64,000 bases of DNA from the NCBI RefSeq assembly GCF_004000985.1, contig NZ_BIMH01000013.1, forward strand, positions 1 to 64,000, written 5' to 3'. Of this stretch, positions 54,144 through 62,854 are shown one piece after another. The notes beneath the pieces are model-generated. The model was not told where the DNA came from. It ran no database searches and saw only the letters and a list, made by a program, of their open reading frames with translations. A program made the position numbers and the translations under genes. Within the stretch, counting starts at the first letter, position 1. Every line of letters begins with the position of its first letter. This DNA is from Paenibacillus validus NBRC 15382 (GTDB lineage Bacteria > Bacillota > Bacilli > Paenibacillales > NBRC-103111).

Positions 54144-55208
54144 TTACTTTGGAAAACGAAGGTAGACCGTTGTACCTTTGTCGCTTTCGATCCACACTGT
54201 ACCGCCATGCGCCTCAACTAACTTCTTGACAATCGTCAGGCCGATTCCGGCGCCGCCCATTTTCCGGTTTCGTGATTTGTCCACCCGATAAAACCGTTCG
54301 AAAACATACGGCAAATCGTTCGGGGCAATGCCAGTTCCCGTGTCTTGTATAGCAATGAGAACCGTATCGTTTTCGTCTTGCACCTGTATTTTGACCTGCC
54401 CTTTTTCAGGTGTAAATTTGAGTGCGTTGGTTAAAACATTGACCAATACCTGTATGAAACGATCCCGATCGACATGCAGGCGGACAGAAAGATGGGGCAT
54501 CACGTCGAGTCGAACGCCTTTTTCCATAAACGCAGCAGCTACAATGCCCAAACTTTGTTGAATGAGCGTCGATAGATCTTCCGGTTTACGCTGCAAGCGA
54601 AAATGAGGGGAGTCCATCACCGTTAATTGTTCCAAATCGGCGACTAATGCGATGAGACGTTCAGTTTCTTCGTAACAAGCTCGCAGCCGTGCAGGCGTCG
54701 GATCCCAGATTTGGTCCAGCATGGCCTGCATATGGCTTTTCAGAGTGGCGAGAGGCGTCCTTAATTCATGGGCGATGTCTTGTGTCATCGTGACACGTAA
54801 TTTCTCTTGTTTCTGTAATTGTTCCGCAAGGTGATTTAAAGCTTTCCCAAGATCGGCGAGTTCGTCGTTGCCTCGGATGCTTGTCCGAACCGTAAGCTTT
54901 CCTCGTGTGATTTGTTCCGCCGCGTTTTTCATTTCTACGAGAGGTGCTGAAAGACGTTTGGCAACATAAAGGCTGATCATGATGGACAGAAGGACGGCTC
55001 CAACTAAAGTCCACATCATCGATTGAAGCAGAGCTTGTTCCAGATGGTAAGCCAGCCCCGGCAGGCTGTGATCCATCCCGTACTGGTCTTGGTACAATCT
55101 AAAATGATAATGGGTTCCTGCCATGAAGCTGATTCCCGCAATAAGCAAAATTCCCGATGCAACCCCGATCAAAAGCAGGGATAGGCGAAATTGCAACCCG
55201 CGTTTCAT
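54144..55208 (-). CDS. Sensor histidine kinase of the copper region
   Basis: The 354-residue protein has two membrane helices (about 10-30 and 65-83) and an outer loop rich in His and Met (GTHYHFRLYQDQYGMDHSL), which could bind copper. A HAMP domain (85-135), the phospho-acceptor His147 in IAHELRTPLATL and an ATPase domain (NVLTNALKF, GAGIGLTIVKKL) follow. It overlaps the response regulator upstream by one base. A copper or metal stress stimulus is an inference from the loop and context. Confidence 0.93.
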   Translation of the reverse strand: MKRGLQFRLSLLLIGVASGILLIAGISFMAGTHYHFRLYQDQYGMDHSLPGLAYHLEQALLQSMMWTLVGAVLLSIMISLYVAKRLSAPLVEMKNAAEQITRGKLTVRTSIRGNDELADLGKALNHLAEQLQKQEKLRVTMTQDIAHELRTPLATLKSHMQAMLDQIWDPTPARLRACYEETERLIALVADLEQLTVMDSPHFRLQRKPEDLSTLIQQSLGIVAAAFMEKGVRLDVMPHLSVRLHVDRDRFIQVLVNVLTNALKFTPEKGQVKIQVQDENDTVLIAIQDTGTGIAPNDLPYVFERFYRVDKSRNRKMGGAGIGLTIVKKLVEAHGGTVWIESDKGTTVYLRFPK

Positions 55209-55900
55209 TATACACCTCCGACAAATCGATAACCTTTCCCATAAACGGTATGAATGTACTTCGGTTGTTTGGGATCGGGTTCAATTTTCTGGCGCAAATT
55301 TTTGATGTGCTGATCGATGGCGCGAGCATCCCCTTCGAAATCGAAGCCTAGAACTTTCTCCACCAATTCTTCGCGGGTAAACTGCCGCAGCGGGTGACGA
55401 GCCAGGACGAGCAGCAGTTTATACTCGCTTGGGGTCAAATTAACCGGTTCGCCGCGAGAAAACACTTCATTACGGGCCGAATCGATAACCAATTCGTCAT
55501 TGTGAAACGAGATTCGGTCTGCTAACAAGTAATGATCATCTGTCCGGCGCAGAATGGCCCGGACCCGGGCCACCAACTCGCGGGGATCGAATGGCTTCGT
55601 CATATAATCATCAGCACCAATCGTGAGCCCCTGTATCCGGTTTTCTTCGGCAACTTTGGCGGTAAGCATCAGAATGGGAACGGATGAAAGTTTGCGTATC
55701 GTTTGACAAACCTGTTCGCCGGGAAAATCCGGCAGCATCAAATCAAGGATGACCAGATCGATCGGAGCGTTTCGTACCATTTGTAACGCCTCCGTTCCTG
55801 TACCGGCTTCCAAAGTACGAAACCCGTCTTTTTGCAAATAAGAAACCACCACATCACGTATTTTGTCTTCGTCATCTACCATTAAAATCGTCTTCATCAT
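55208..55900 (-). CDS. OmpR-family response regulator
   Basis: The 230-residue protein has a receiver with the phospho-acceptor Asp53 (LVILDLMLP) and an OmpR winged helix (ARAIDQHIKNLRQKIEPDP). Its frame is open to 55921, but AAGGGTG places the start at 55900. It is divergent from the propeller gene at 56092, and the 191-bp gap holds a BlaI box, so the two-component pair may also be under that repressor. Confidence 0.93.
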   Translation of the reverse strand: MMKTILMVDDEDKIRDVVVSYLQKDGFRTLEAGTGTEALQMVRNAPIDLVILDLMLPDFPGEQVCQTIRKLSSVPILMLTAKVAEENRIQGLTIGADDYMTKPFDPRELVARVRAILRRTDDHYLLADRISFHNDELVIDSARNEVFSRGEPVNLTPSEYKLLLVLARHPLRQFTREELVEKVLGFDFEGDARAIDQHIKNLRQKIEPDPKQPKYIHTVYGKGYRFVGGV

Positions 55901-55994
55901 TGTTTCACCCTTGTTAAGCATTTTGTATTATTATGACAAAAAGTACAGACTAACACGAGGAGGGAGTTAAACTTGTGCAATTATATATAATTAT

Positions 55995-56009
55995 ACTACA
56001 ATATGTAGT
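55995..56009. promoter_or_regulatory. BlaI-type operator 1
   Basis: ACTACAATATGTAGT is a near-perfect palindrome of the MecI/BlaI/CopY type (TACA-Nn-TGTA). TACAAT inside it is a good -10 with TTGTGC 18 bp upstream. It sits ahead of the propeller gene. Confidence 0.85.
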
Positions 56010-56091
56010 GTTATGATAAAATGATGCGGGAATGTTTTTATCCTTGCAAAATGTTTATTTATCAGAATGGATCTGGAAGGAGATTTGCTTT

Positions 56092-57135
56092 GTGATGAGG
56101 TTTCTATTTATTGGCTCGTCCGTTCTGTTTGTCTTATTTTTATACTTCTTTTTTTCATTCAATACAAAAGCGAAGCAACTGAGCAATGCCAAAAAACAGG
56201 AAGACCGCGAGAAGAGGCTTCAATTCGCAAAAAAGGCTAACAGTTTAAAATGGGCATGGATCGTAGCTCTGATCGGTGTCCTTATAAGCGGTGTCTTCAC
56301 GCTGCAAAGTAAAGGAGCAAAGACAATTACCATGCCCCACCTTCATGGATTGGGTTATTCTTCAGATGGACAGCGAATCATGATTCCTTCTCATGATGGG
56401 CTGAAAGTGTATTCGCAAGGAACGTGGTCGGAAGCATCAGGAGAAAAGCATGATTACATGGGATTCACGACCGTGAGTAACGGGTTCTATAGCAGCGGAC
56501 ACCCGGCGCCCGGGTCAAACATGAAGAATCCGTTAGGAATCGTGAAAAGTTCCGACGAAGGAAAAAGTCTTGAACATCTTGATTTATACGGGGAAGTTGA
56601 CTTTCATCTCTTGAATGCCGCCTATAATACACACACTCTGTACGTCTTTAACCCGGAACCGAATACACGTCTCAAAACGGCGGGTTTGTATTATACGATG
56701 GATGAAACGAAAACCTGGACCAAATCTGAGATGAATGGTTTGACCGATGAGCCTGTTGCATTGGCGGTCCATCCGACCAACGATGCGATCGTGGCGGTTG
56801 GAACTAAAAAAGCATTGTATCTTTCGAAGGATAGCGGAAACCTTTTCGAAAAAGTGGCAGATTTGCAAGTGACAGCTCTTTCTTTTAATCAGCAGGGGGC
56901 ATTGTTTATTGGTGCCTATAAGCAAAACGGCGAACTTTATGAGATGGATCCGGCAACAAAGCAAATGAAGGAGATAACCATTCCTGTTCTCGTTGAAGAC
57001 GCCGCAGCTTACGTTGCACAAAATCCGGTCAACGATAAAGAGCTCGTTTTCGCTACGTATAAAAAAGATGTTTATTTATCCAAGGACAAGGGAATCAATT
57101 GGACAAAAATTGCCGATCAAGGAAAAGGGATGTGA
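56092..57135 (+). CDS. Membrane-anchored beta-propeller protein (F510_1955-like)
   Basis: The 347-residue protein has a membrane helix at about residues 3-20, a charged stretch, and a second helix near 54-70. An outer domain with repeated blades follows (HGLGYSSDGQRIMIPSHDG, SSDEGKSLEHLDLYG, LSKDSGNLFEKVADLQV, LSKDKGINWTKIADQG). SxDxG-x-W type repeats are found in sialidase/sortilin-like propellers. Such proteins are common in copper gene clusters of Bacillales with no proven job. GTG at 56092 has AAGGAG nine bases upstream. Confidence 0.78.
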   Translation: MMRFLFIGSSVLFVLFLYFFFSFNTKAKQLSNAKKQEDREKRLQFAKKANSLKWAWIVALIGVLISGVFTLQSKGAKTITMPHLHGLGYSSDGQRIMIPSHDGLKVYSQGTWSEASGEKHDYMGFTTVSNGFYSSGHPAPGSNMKNPLGIVKSSDEGKSLEHLDLYGEVDFHLLNAAYNTHTLYVFNPEPNTRLKTAGLYYTMDETKTWTKSEMNGLTDEPVALAVHPTNDAIVAVGTKKALYLSKDSGNLFEKVADLQVTALSFNQQGALFIGAYKQNGELYEMDPATKQMKEITIPVLVEDAAAYVAQNPVNDKELVFATYKKDVYLSKDKGINWTKIADQGKGM

Positions 57136-57143
57136 GGGGCGCG

Positions 57144-57291
57144 ATGAGCGAAGGATTCGACCATTAACTTTCGTTTGTAAGGAAAAGAAACGCTTTACTT
57201 CTTACGCGCCGCATTGGTCGCCGCGGCAGCGGTTTGGATCTATTACAAAAAGCGGAAACGCTTTTCGAATAAAGGAAGTGCATCTGAATGA
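57144..57291 (+). other. Possible broken small membrane-protein gene
   Basis: A short frame encodes GKETLYFLRAALVAAAAVWI followed by a basic tail YYKKRKRFSNKGSASE and a stop at 57291, a clear membrane helix. No start codon lies in the frame after an upstream stop. An ATG at 57144 opens MSEGFDH in another frame. A frameshifted small gene is possible, but unproven. Confidence 0.35.
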
Positions 57292-57752
57292 ACGATTGTT
57301 GTAAAAGTTCAGCGGCTTCTCAACGGAGCGTTATGCGATGTCCTATTTGTAACTTCAAGAGAAAAAGTGTGCAGCTTATCACGCTGAAAGCTTTGCTTAT
57401 TCCATCTGCTTTGGAAAGACTCGATCCGGAAGCGTCATTTGCCTTTTGCCCCAATTCCTCGTGTTCTGTTGTGTATTTTACAGAGGGTTCATTTTTTGAC
57501 AAAGGGGATCTAAAAGTTCCAGTGTTTCAGAAGGATGAAGCGCCCAATGTTTTAGTTTGTTACTGTTTCGGGTGGACGAGAGAAAAGCTTTTCAAGGCAT
57601 CTCAGCAAAATGTCAATCCCATTGATCAAATTCGCGGGCACGTCCAAGCTAACCGCTGTGGCTGTGAGGTTAATAATCCGCAAGGCAGTTGTTGCTTAGG
57701 TAACGTCACCGAAATTGTAAATCAATGGTTGGGGAAGATCGAAAAGGCTTAA
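57288..57752 (+). CDS. Iron-sulfur metallochaperone-like protein (CopZ N-domain type)
   Basis: The 154-residue protein has many cysteines: CPICNF near residue 18, CPNSSCSVVYF near 54, VCYCFGWT near 90, and a CGCEVNNPQGSCC end. This fits the Archaeoglobus CopZ N-terminal type, a [2Fe-2S]- and zinc-binding domain linked to copper delivery, with a BFD-like C-terminal segment. A heavy-metal domain is missing here. An AAAGGAAG site precedes the ATG. Its role may be to reduce or carry copper in the cytoplasm. Confidence 0.78.
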   Translation: MNDCCKSSAASQRSVMRCPICNFKRKSVQLITLKALLIPSALERLDPEASFAFCPNSSCSVVYFTEGSFFDKGDLKVPVFQKDEAPNVLVCYCFGWTREKLFKASQQNVNPIDQIRGHVQANRCGCEVNNPQGSCCLGNVTEIVNQWLGKIEKA

Positions 57753-57826
57753 CAAAGAAGGTCGAGGCAAGTTAAAGGAATGCTCGGTGCACAAAATGAT
57801 AATCCTAATGATGGGAGGTATGTATC

Positions 57827-58081
57827 ATGATGGACGGATCAACGATGATGGATGGTTCCATGATGGGCATGATGTGTATGATGATGGTGCTCGGATTACT
57901 TTTGTTGATCTTAGCTGTTGGCGTATCTGTTTACGTGGTTGTCCGCTTGTTAATGAGGAAAAGCAAGGTGGAAGATTATCCCCTCATGATATTAAAAGAA
58001 CGTTATGCCAAAGGTGAACTCAGTGATGAAGAGTTCGACCATAAACGTAAATTATTAGAAAACTCCGACAAGGAAAGATAA
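57827..58081 (+). CDS. Met-rich SHOCT-domain membrane protein
   Basis: The 84-residue protein opens with a methionine-rich segment (MMDGSTMMDGSMMGMMCMMM) that could bind Cu(I). One membrane helix follows (about 20-44), then a C-terminal SHOCT domain (LKERYAKGELSDEEFDHKRK). SHOCT proteins are short helical tails of unclear use. GGGAGG precedes the ATG at 57827. Confidence 0.82.
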   Translation: MMDGSTMMDGSMMGMMCMMMVLGLLLLILAVGVSVYVVVRLLMRKSKVEDYPLMILKERYAKGELSDEEFDHKRKLLENSDKER

Positions 58082-58170
58082 TAGAAGAATATGCAGAACT
58101 ACGGGAAAGGGGTTTCTCATCAGAAAGTAGGAATAGGCCTCAATTTCTTATGCAACCGATACTGAACATG

Positions 58171-58201
58171 CAAAAAGGGAACGGATGAGCGTCCGTTCCC
58201 A
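58171..58201 (-). terminator. Terminator of the multicopper oxidase gene
   Basis: Read on the minus strand, GGGAACGGAC and GTCCGTTCCC-type arms form a stem followed by TTTTTG. Confidence 0.8.
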
Positions 58202-58229
58202 GGGGGATCAAGTAAGAACAATTTGAATA

Positions 58230-59864
58230 TTATTCAGGCTTGTTACCGGCTTTCGGATCTGGAACAAAGTCGGTTTTATAGTCCGTATACTTCAATTCTG
58301 TCACCATGCCGGCCGATGCATGATGCAGGTCGTGGCAGTGGAACATCCAGTTGCCTTCATTGTCTGCTTCAAACGCTACGACGTATTCTTCACCCGGTTT
58401 CAGATTCAACGTATCTTTAATGACTGGCGAACCCTCCAAAGGTTTGCCGTTTTTGCTTAGCACCTGGAAGAAGTGGCCGTGCAGGTGCATCGGATGGTCG
58501 TCGGTCTTGGAGTTGTTCACGAGACGAACTTTGACTGTATCACCTTTTTTGACTTTAATCGGTTCGGTTTCCGGGAATGTTTTTCCGTTGATGGTATAAA
58601 CCATATCGCCATTTTTCATTTCCGTATTCAGATTCATCGTGTATTCCATCGTGTACTTCTGATCAAGGGTAAAGTTCATTTTTCCGGCTTGACCATAACG
58701 GGTTAGATCGACAACCGGTAGTTTTTCTTTGTCGTTCGGTTTATCCGAACCTGCGGCAACCCCTTCATAAGCGATTACGGCTTTCATCCCTGCAACGGCC
58801 TTGTTTTCGCCATGATCTTCAATCAGCCACTGACCGGGATTGTTGGCTTCAAATTCAATATCGTAACGTTCCCCTGGTGCAATCGTGACGACACTATCTT
58901 TGAGTATACCCGGATTGTGAATCGGCTGGCCATCCGATGCAGTAATTTTAAACTCATGTCCGTGAAGGTGGATTTGATGAGACAGGTAACCGGCATTAAT
59001 GAGCCGTATTCGTACTTTTTCCCCTTGTTTTACGGGCAGTTTGTCCACGAGCGATCCGGATTTGCCGTTAACCGTGAACAAATCGTACATGCTCATATCA
59101 TGTCCCATATTCATTTGACTATGATCCATCGAATTGCTGCCTTTGTTATTCGAATTCCCCATATTCATTTTGCTGTGGTCCATGTTGGACATATCCATTT
59201 TAGACATGTTGCCGCCGGACATATTCATATCAGACATGCTCATGCCGGTACTCATCCATTCATCCAGGACGAGCGTATAGTCGCGGTCTACTTTGGTTCC
59301 ATCTTTCGGTTCCACGATAAACGAACCGTACAATCCTCGGTCTAGCTGGTTTACGCTGTCTTGGTGGGAATGATACCAGTATGTTCCAGGTACGTCCGCT
59401 TTAAATGTATAAGTGAACGATTGTCCGGGTTGAACCGCGTTTTGTGTAACGCCCGGAATACCGTCCATCGCATTCGGAACCGGAACCCCGTGCCAATGAA
59501 TAGTCACCGGTTCAGGCAATTCATTTTTAAGGTTGATTTTCACGGTTTCCCCTTGTTTTACACGAAGCTCCGGACCAGGAACGGAATTGTTGAACGTCCA
59601 GACCGGCAGCGTTATTCCCGGTGCAAGTTCTTGATTGCTCGTTTTTGCTGTAAGTGTAAACTCTTTACCGGTTAACGTTGCGACTTTCACTGTGGTGCTA
59701 GTATTCGTATTCGTTGGTTGTTGGGCCGCCGATTTATCATCCATGTTCATTTTTGAATGATCCATGCCGCCCATCGAACCACCGCTGGAGTTGAAGCATC
59801 CCGTCAATAAAACGGCAATGGCGCCAACAACAGCTGCGCTTTTCAATTTCCAACCGGTTTTCAT
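58230..59864 (-). CDS. Secreted multicopper oxidase (lipoprotein, copper-tolerance type)
   Basis: The 544-residue enzyme has a lipoprotein signal (lipid Cys23 in LLTGC) and three cupredoxin domains with all copper sites. These are HWHG (123-126), YHSHQD (164-169), PMHLHGHFF and the type 1 HCHDLHHASAGM near the end. Met/His-rich linkers (MDHSKMNMDD and a tract around 210-265 with MDMSNMDHSKMNMG) are typical of CueO/PcoA-like enzymes that oxidise Cu(I) to Cu(II). The ATG at 59864 follows GGGGGA; the longer frame is rejected. It is divergent from blaI. Confidence 0.94.
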   Translation of the reverse strand: MKTGWKLKSAAVVGAIAVLLTGCFNSSGGSMGGMDHSKMNMDDKSAAQQPTNTNTSTTVKVATLTGKEFTLTAKTSNQELAPGITLPVWTFNNSVPGPELRVKQGETVKINLKNELPEPVTIHWHGVPVPNAMDGIPGVTQNAVQPGQSFTYTFKADVPGTYWYHSHQDSVNQLDRGLYGSFIVEPKDGTKVDRDYTLVLDEWMSTGMSMSDMNMSGGNMSKMDMSNMDHSKMNMGNSNNKGSNSMDHSQMNMGHDMSMYDLFTVNGKSGSLVDKLPVKQGEKVRIRLINAGYLSHQIHLHGHEFKITASDGQPIHNPGILKDSVVTIAPGERYDIEFEANNPGQWLIEDHGENKAVAGMKAVIAYEGVAAGSDKPNDKEKLPVVDLTRYGQAGKMNFTLDQKYTMEYTMNLNTEMKNGDMVYTINGKTFPETEPIKVKKGDTVKVRLVNNSKTDDHPMHLHGHFFQVLSKNGKPLEGSPVIKDTLNLKPGEEYVVAFEADNEGNWMFHCHDLHHASAGMVTELKYTDYKTDFVPDPKAGNKPE

Positions 59865-59991
59865 GGTTATCCCCCATTCTTTTTTTATTTTGTACTGTGG
59901 TCTCTTCATTTCGATCATAAAGCAAAAATGTGTAGAACTTGTGAGCACGGACAAGAAAGTTTCGTTATGTTGACAGCGACAATTTTTGTAT

Positions 59992-60006
59992 ACTACAATT
60001 TGTAGT
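59992..60006. promoter_or_regulatory. BlaI-type operator 2
   Basis: ACTACAATTTGTAGT lies between the multicopper oxidase and blaI starts. TTGACA at 59970-59975 and TACAAT inside the box are 18 bp apart, so BlaI can shut its own promoter and possibly the oxidase promoter. Confidence 0.88.
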
Positions 60007-60023
60007 GTAAGGGTGTGAAGAAA

Positions 60024-60455
60024 ATGAAAATTAAAAAATTCAATATGCATGAATCCGGGTTGAATCATTTTTTCGGACCGCTTGAAGCGCGTATTATGGA
60101 GATCGTTTGGGCTTCTGAAAGTATTACGATCAAGGAAATGCAATCCATTTTAAACCAGGAAAATCCCATCTCTTTCAATGCTGTAATGACCGTCATGAGC
60201 CGCTTGCAGGAAAAGGGGCTTCTGAAGAGAACAACGACCGGCAAAGGAAGAAATCGGGTTACATCTTTTGAAGCTGTACTGTCCAAAGAACAATTTCTCG
60301 CGGAACAAACAAAAGCCGTCACTCACGGACTTATTGAGGAATTCGGAGGACTTGTTGTCAATCATATGATCGATGCCTTGGACGATGTCGATCCGGAACT
60401 GATTTCCAAGCTTGAACGGAAAATAAACGAAATGAAAAGCAGGAAACAGTCATGA
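60024..60455 (+). CDS. BlaI/MecI/CopY-family repressor
   Basis: The 143-residue protein has the Penicillinase_R winged helix (PLEARIMEIVWASESITIKEM and SFNAVMTVMSRLQEKGLLKR) and a C-terminal dimerisation helix. It lacks the CxCxxxxCxC copper motif of enterococcal CopY, so it should not bind copper directly and probably relies on the M56 protease encoded next. The ATG at 60024 is preferred over GTG at 60015. It binds the three ACTACAAT boxes by inference. Confidence 0.9.
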   Translation: MKIKKFNMHESGLNHFFGPLEARIMEIVWASESITIKEMQSILNQENPISFNAVMTVMSRLQEKGLLKRTTTGKGRNRVTSFEAVLSKEQFLAEQTKAVTHGLIEEFGGLVVNHMIDALDDVDPELISKLERKINEMKSRKQS

Positions 60456-61312
60456 AACCCGAAACGAAAGTCAAGTGGGTTTACGCCGTGATGCTTCTGT
60501 TCGGGTTCCTTATGCTATTGCAAATGGGGATGTATGTAGCCCATCAAATCTGGAACATACCGCTTCGATGGAATATTATTCAATACTGCGTAACCGCAAT
60601 CGGCGAAAAATCGTCAGGACATGTTTGGGTGAAGCTGGTATTCAACTTGGTTATCGTCTACACTGTGGGCAAAATAGCTTGGCGCATCGGAAAGCAGTGG
60701 GTTTTAACCCGTAAATGGCTGTGCAGATTTCGCGAGGCACAACATCAAAAATTAACAAAGCGGTTGAATAAGAAATATCGTCATTGGAATACCGAGTTTA
60801 TCGTTATTGAGGATCATGCTTTTCTCGCTCTCGCTCTGGGAGTGTGGAAACCGAAAATCATTGTATCCTCGGCGCTGTTCGACTTGTTTGATGAACGCGA
60901 AGTTCGGGCCATTCTGCTGCACGAGTGGTACCATTGCCGTAACCGCGACAATCTGAAGTTCTTCCTTTCGACGTTAATGGTCGATGCATTTGGGTACTTA
61001 CCCATCGTGAAATCGACCGCCCAATATTATCAGACATGGAAAGAACTGCTGGCTGACCGTTTCGCGGTGAAACAAATGGGAACCGAGATTGACCTCGGTA
61101 ACGTACTGTTGACATTGGCGAATCACACAAAAATGGTTCAATACCGCGCGGCGGGTGTCTATTTTGCGAATACCGCGATCAATTATCGGATTCAGCAGCT
61201 ATTGGAACCGCAAAAAACAGTTGAAGTCCCGCTGACACTATACCGACCATTGTTTTTATCTTCTTTGACGTTATTTTTGATGAGCAGTCTACTGTTTGGC
61301 GGGTGTTCATAA
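60452..61312 (+). CDS. M56 (BlaR1-type) membrane metalloprotease without sensor domain
   Basis: The 286-residue protein has membrane segments at about 11-31, 62-78 and near 250-270. The zinc site HEWYHC (His157, Glu158, His161) is within a cytoplasmic M56 domain, with a second zinc ligand near WKELLADRFAV. BlaR1 has in addition an outer penicillin-binding domain of about 250 residues; here the protein stops at GGCS instead. The signal must be sensed in another way. It overlaps blaI by four bases (ATGA) and should cleave BlaI on induction. Confidence 0.9.
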   Translation: MKPETKVKWVYAVMLLFGFLMLLQMGMYVAHQIWNIPLRWNIIQYCVTAIGEKSSGHVWVKLVFNLVIVYTVGKIAWRIGKQWVLTRKWLCRFREAQHQKLTKRLNKKYRHWNTEFIVIEDHAFLALALGVWKPKIIVSSALFDLFDEREVRAILLHEWYHCRNRDNLKFFLSTLMVDAFGYLPIVKSTAQYYQTWKELLADRFAVKQMGTEIDLGNVLLTLANHTKMVQYRAAGVYFANTAINYRIQQLLEPQKTVEVPLTLYRPLFLSSLTLFLMSSLLFGGCS

Positions 61313-61325
61313 GCCCGCCTTTTTC
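61298..61325 (+). terminator. Terminator overlapping the M56 stop codon
   Basis: GGCGGG (61298-61303) and CCCGCC (61314-61319) form a stem followed by TTTTTC. The stop codon lies inside the hairpin loop region. Confidence 0.82.
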
Positions 61326-61337
61326 TTAAACAAAAAC

Positions 61338-61352
61338 ACTACAATTCGTAGT
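61338..61352. promoter_or_regulatory. BlaI-type operator 3
   Basis: ACTACAATTCGTAGT is placed directly after the terminator and 18 bp ahead of the second ccdA. This marks an independent, BlaI-controlled start of the redox module. Confidence 0.88.
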
Positions 61353-61370
61353 ATAAATGAGAGGGTTGCT

Positions 61371-62084
61371 ATGAATGCTGCTGATTTAACGGTATGGATC
61401 GCGTTCGGTGCAGGCTTTTTATCATTCATTTCACCTTGTTGTCTTCCCCTTTACCCTTCGTATTTATCATATATCACGGGGGTTTCGGTTAAAGATTTGC
61501 AGGAGGGCAAAGGGCTGCTTCAAAAGCAGGCATTTTTGCACACCTTGTTCTTTATCATCGGATTTTCGATCATCTTTTTCGCCTTGGGACTATCGGCCAG
61601 CTTCGTAGGGAATTTGTTTTCCGGCAATCGGGATGTGATCCGGCAATTGGGGGCCATTATGGTCGTTGTCATGGGACTGATCATGCTCGGTGTGTTTAAA
61701 CCTAAATTATTGCTCAAAAATGCGCGGTTTGAATGGAAACGGAAACCGTTTGGATATTTGGGTTCCATCTTGGTGGGCGTCACTTATGCGGCTGGATGGA
61801 CGCCATGTGTCGGACCCATTTTGGCTGCCGTTCTGGCGTTAGGAGTAAGCAATCCCGGCCAGGCGGTGGTATATACTTTTGCCTATACCGTCGGATTCTC
61901 TCTTCCATTTTTTGCTATGGCCTTTTTTATCGGAAAGCTGCGTTGGATATTGAAATATTCGAACGGATTCATGAAAGCCGGCGGAGCTTTGATGATATTG
62001 ACGGGGATTTTGCTGTATACGGATAAAATGACGCAAATTACGATCTATCTGATCAAGCTTTACGGTGGATTTACCGGATTCTAA
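61371..62084 (+). CDS. ccdA: Cytochrome c biogenesis protein CcdA, second copy
   Basis: The 237-residue protein has six membrane helices and the paired cysteine motifs FISPCCLPLYP (helix 1) and GWTPCVG (helix 4). It differs clearly from the copy at 41073, and the first motif has an extra cysteine. The ATG at 61371 follows GAGAGGG. It is the first gene behind BlaI box 3 and moves reducing power outward for the thioredoxin-like protein at 62855. Confidence 0.93.
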   Translation: MNAADLTVWIAFGAGFLSFISPCCLPLYPSYLSYITGVSVKDLQEGKGLLQKQAFLHTLFFIIGFSIIFFALGLSASFVGNLFSGNRDVIRQLGAIMVVVMGLIMLGVFKPKLLLKNARFEWKRKPFGYLGSILVGVTYAAGWTPCVGPILAAVLALGVSNPGQAVVYTFAYTVGFSLPFFAMAFFIGKLRWILKYSNGFMKAGGALMILTGILLYTDKMTQITIYLIKLYGGFTGF

Positions 62085-62096
62085 GGGGGAATGAGA

Positions 62097-62837
62097 ATGT
62101 ATTCGTTTTTCAGCAAAATCAGTTCCTTCTTAAGCGAACCGTTCTTAGGTGCAGCACATTCGAATATTGCTTTTTTGGCCGCGCTGTTTCTTGGATTTGT
62201 CGGTTCAGTGGCGCCCTGCCAGATCTCGGCGAATGTCGCCGCGATCGTGTATTTTGGCAACCGTCAGGCACAAGCCAAGCTTTCCTGGTCGGAAACGGTT
62301 ATGTATCTTTTAGGGAAAATCGTGCTATTCAGCTTATTTGGCGTATTGTTCTGGTTTTTCGGACAGCAAATTTCCCGCGACTTTATTCCGCTATTCGCAT
62401 CTGCGAGGAAACTGTTAGGACCATTGCTGGTCGTCATCGGCTTATTTTTGCTTGGGCGGGTGCGACTTCCTTTTCAGTTGGGTGCTCGTTTTTCCTCGTT
62501 TATGCGAAACATTGCCGATCGGGTAGGGGGTAAAGGCGGTGCATTTTTGATGGGGATTGCATTTTCGGTCGGCTTTTGTCCGACCATGTTCGTCTTGTTC
62601 TTCGGTTCACTCATGCCTCTCGCTATGCAAACTTCATATGGCGGTATTTTACCCCCCGTTTTTGCGATAGGGACAGCCATGCCGTTCCTGCTACTTGCCG
62701 CGCTCACCGTAGGTTTCGGCTTTGATCGTATCATGGTGAAACGGGCCAAACGTTGGGGGATTCGGATTCAAAAAATAGCCGGTGTATTGTTTGTCATTTT
62801 AGGCGTAAGCGACACATGGACGTATTGGACATTCTGA
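62097..62837 (+). CDS. CcdA/DsbD-like transmembrane protein
   Basis: The 246-residue protein has about six membrane helices in the same cysteine-motif layout as CcdA: SVAPCQISANVAAIV and GFCPTMFVLFF. It belongs to the DsbD transmembrane superfamily (cytochrome c biogenesis or SafE-like), and may transport copper or electrons. The ATG at 62097 is chosen because AAGGGGG ends six bases before it. It lies 12 bp after ccdA. Confidence 0.82.
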   Translation: MYSFFSKISSFLSEPFLGAAHSNIAFLAALFLGFVGSVAPCQISANVAAIVYFGNRQAQAKLSWSETVMYLLGKIVLFSLFGVLFWFFGQQISRDFIPLFASARKLLGPLLVVIGLFLLGRVRLPFQLGARFSSFMRNIADRVGGKGGAFLMGIAFSVGFCPTMFVLFFGSLMPLAMQTSYGGILPPVFAIGTAMPFLLLAALTVGFGFDRIMVKRAKRWGIRIQKIAGVLFVILGVSDTWTYWTF

Positions 62838-62854
62838 AGAATGGAGGGAGGGTC

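Noticed and set aside
59865-60143. 93-residue N-terminal extension of the multicopper oxidase
   Set aside because: The added part overlaps the BlaI box and blaI start and lacks a ribosome site, whereas the start at 59864 gives a lipoprotein signal.
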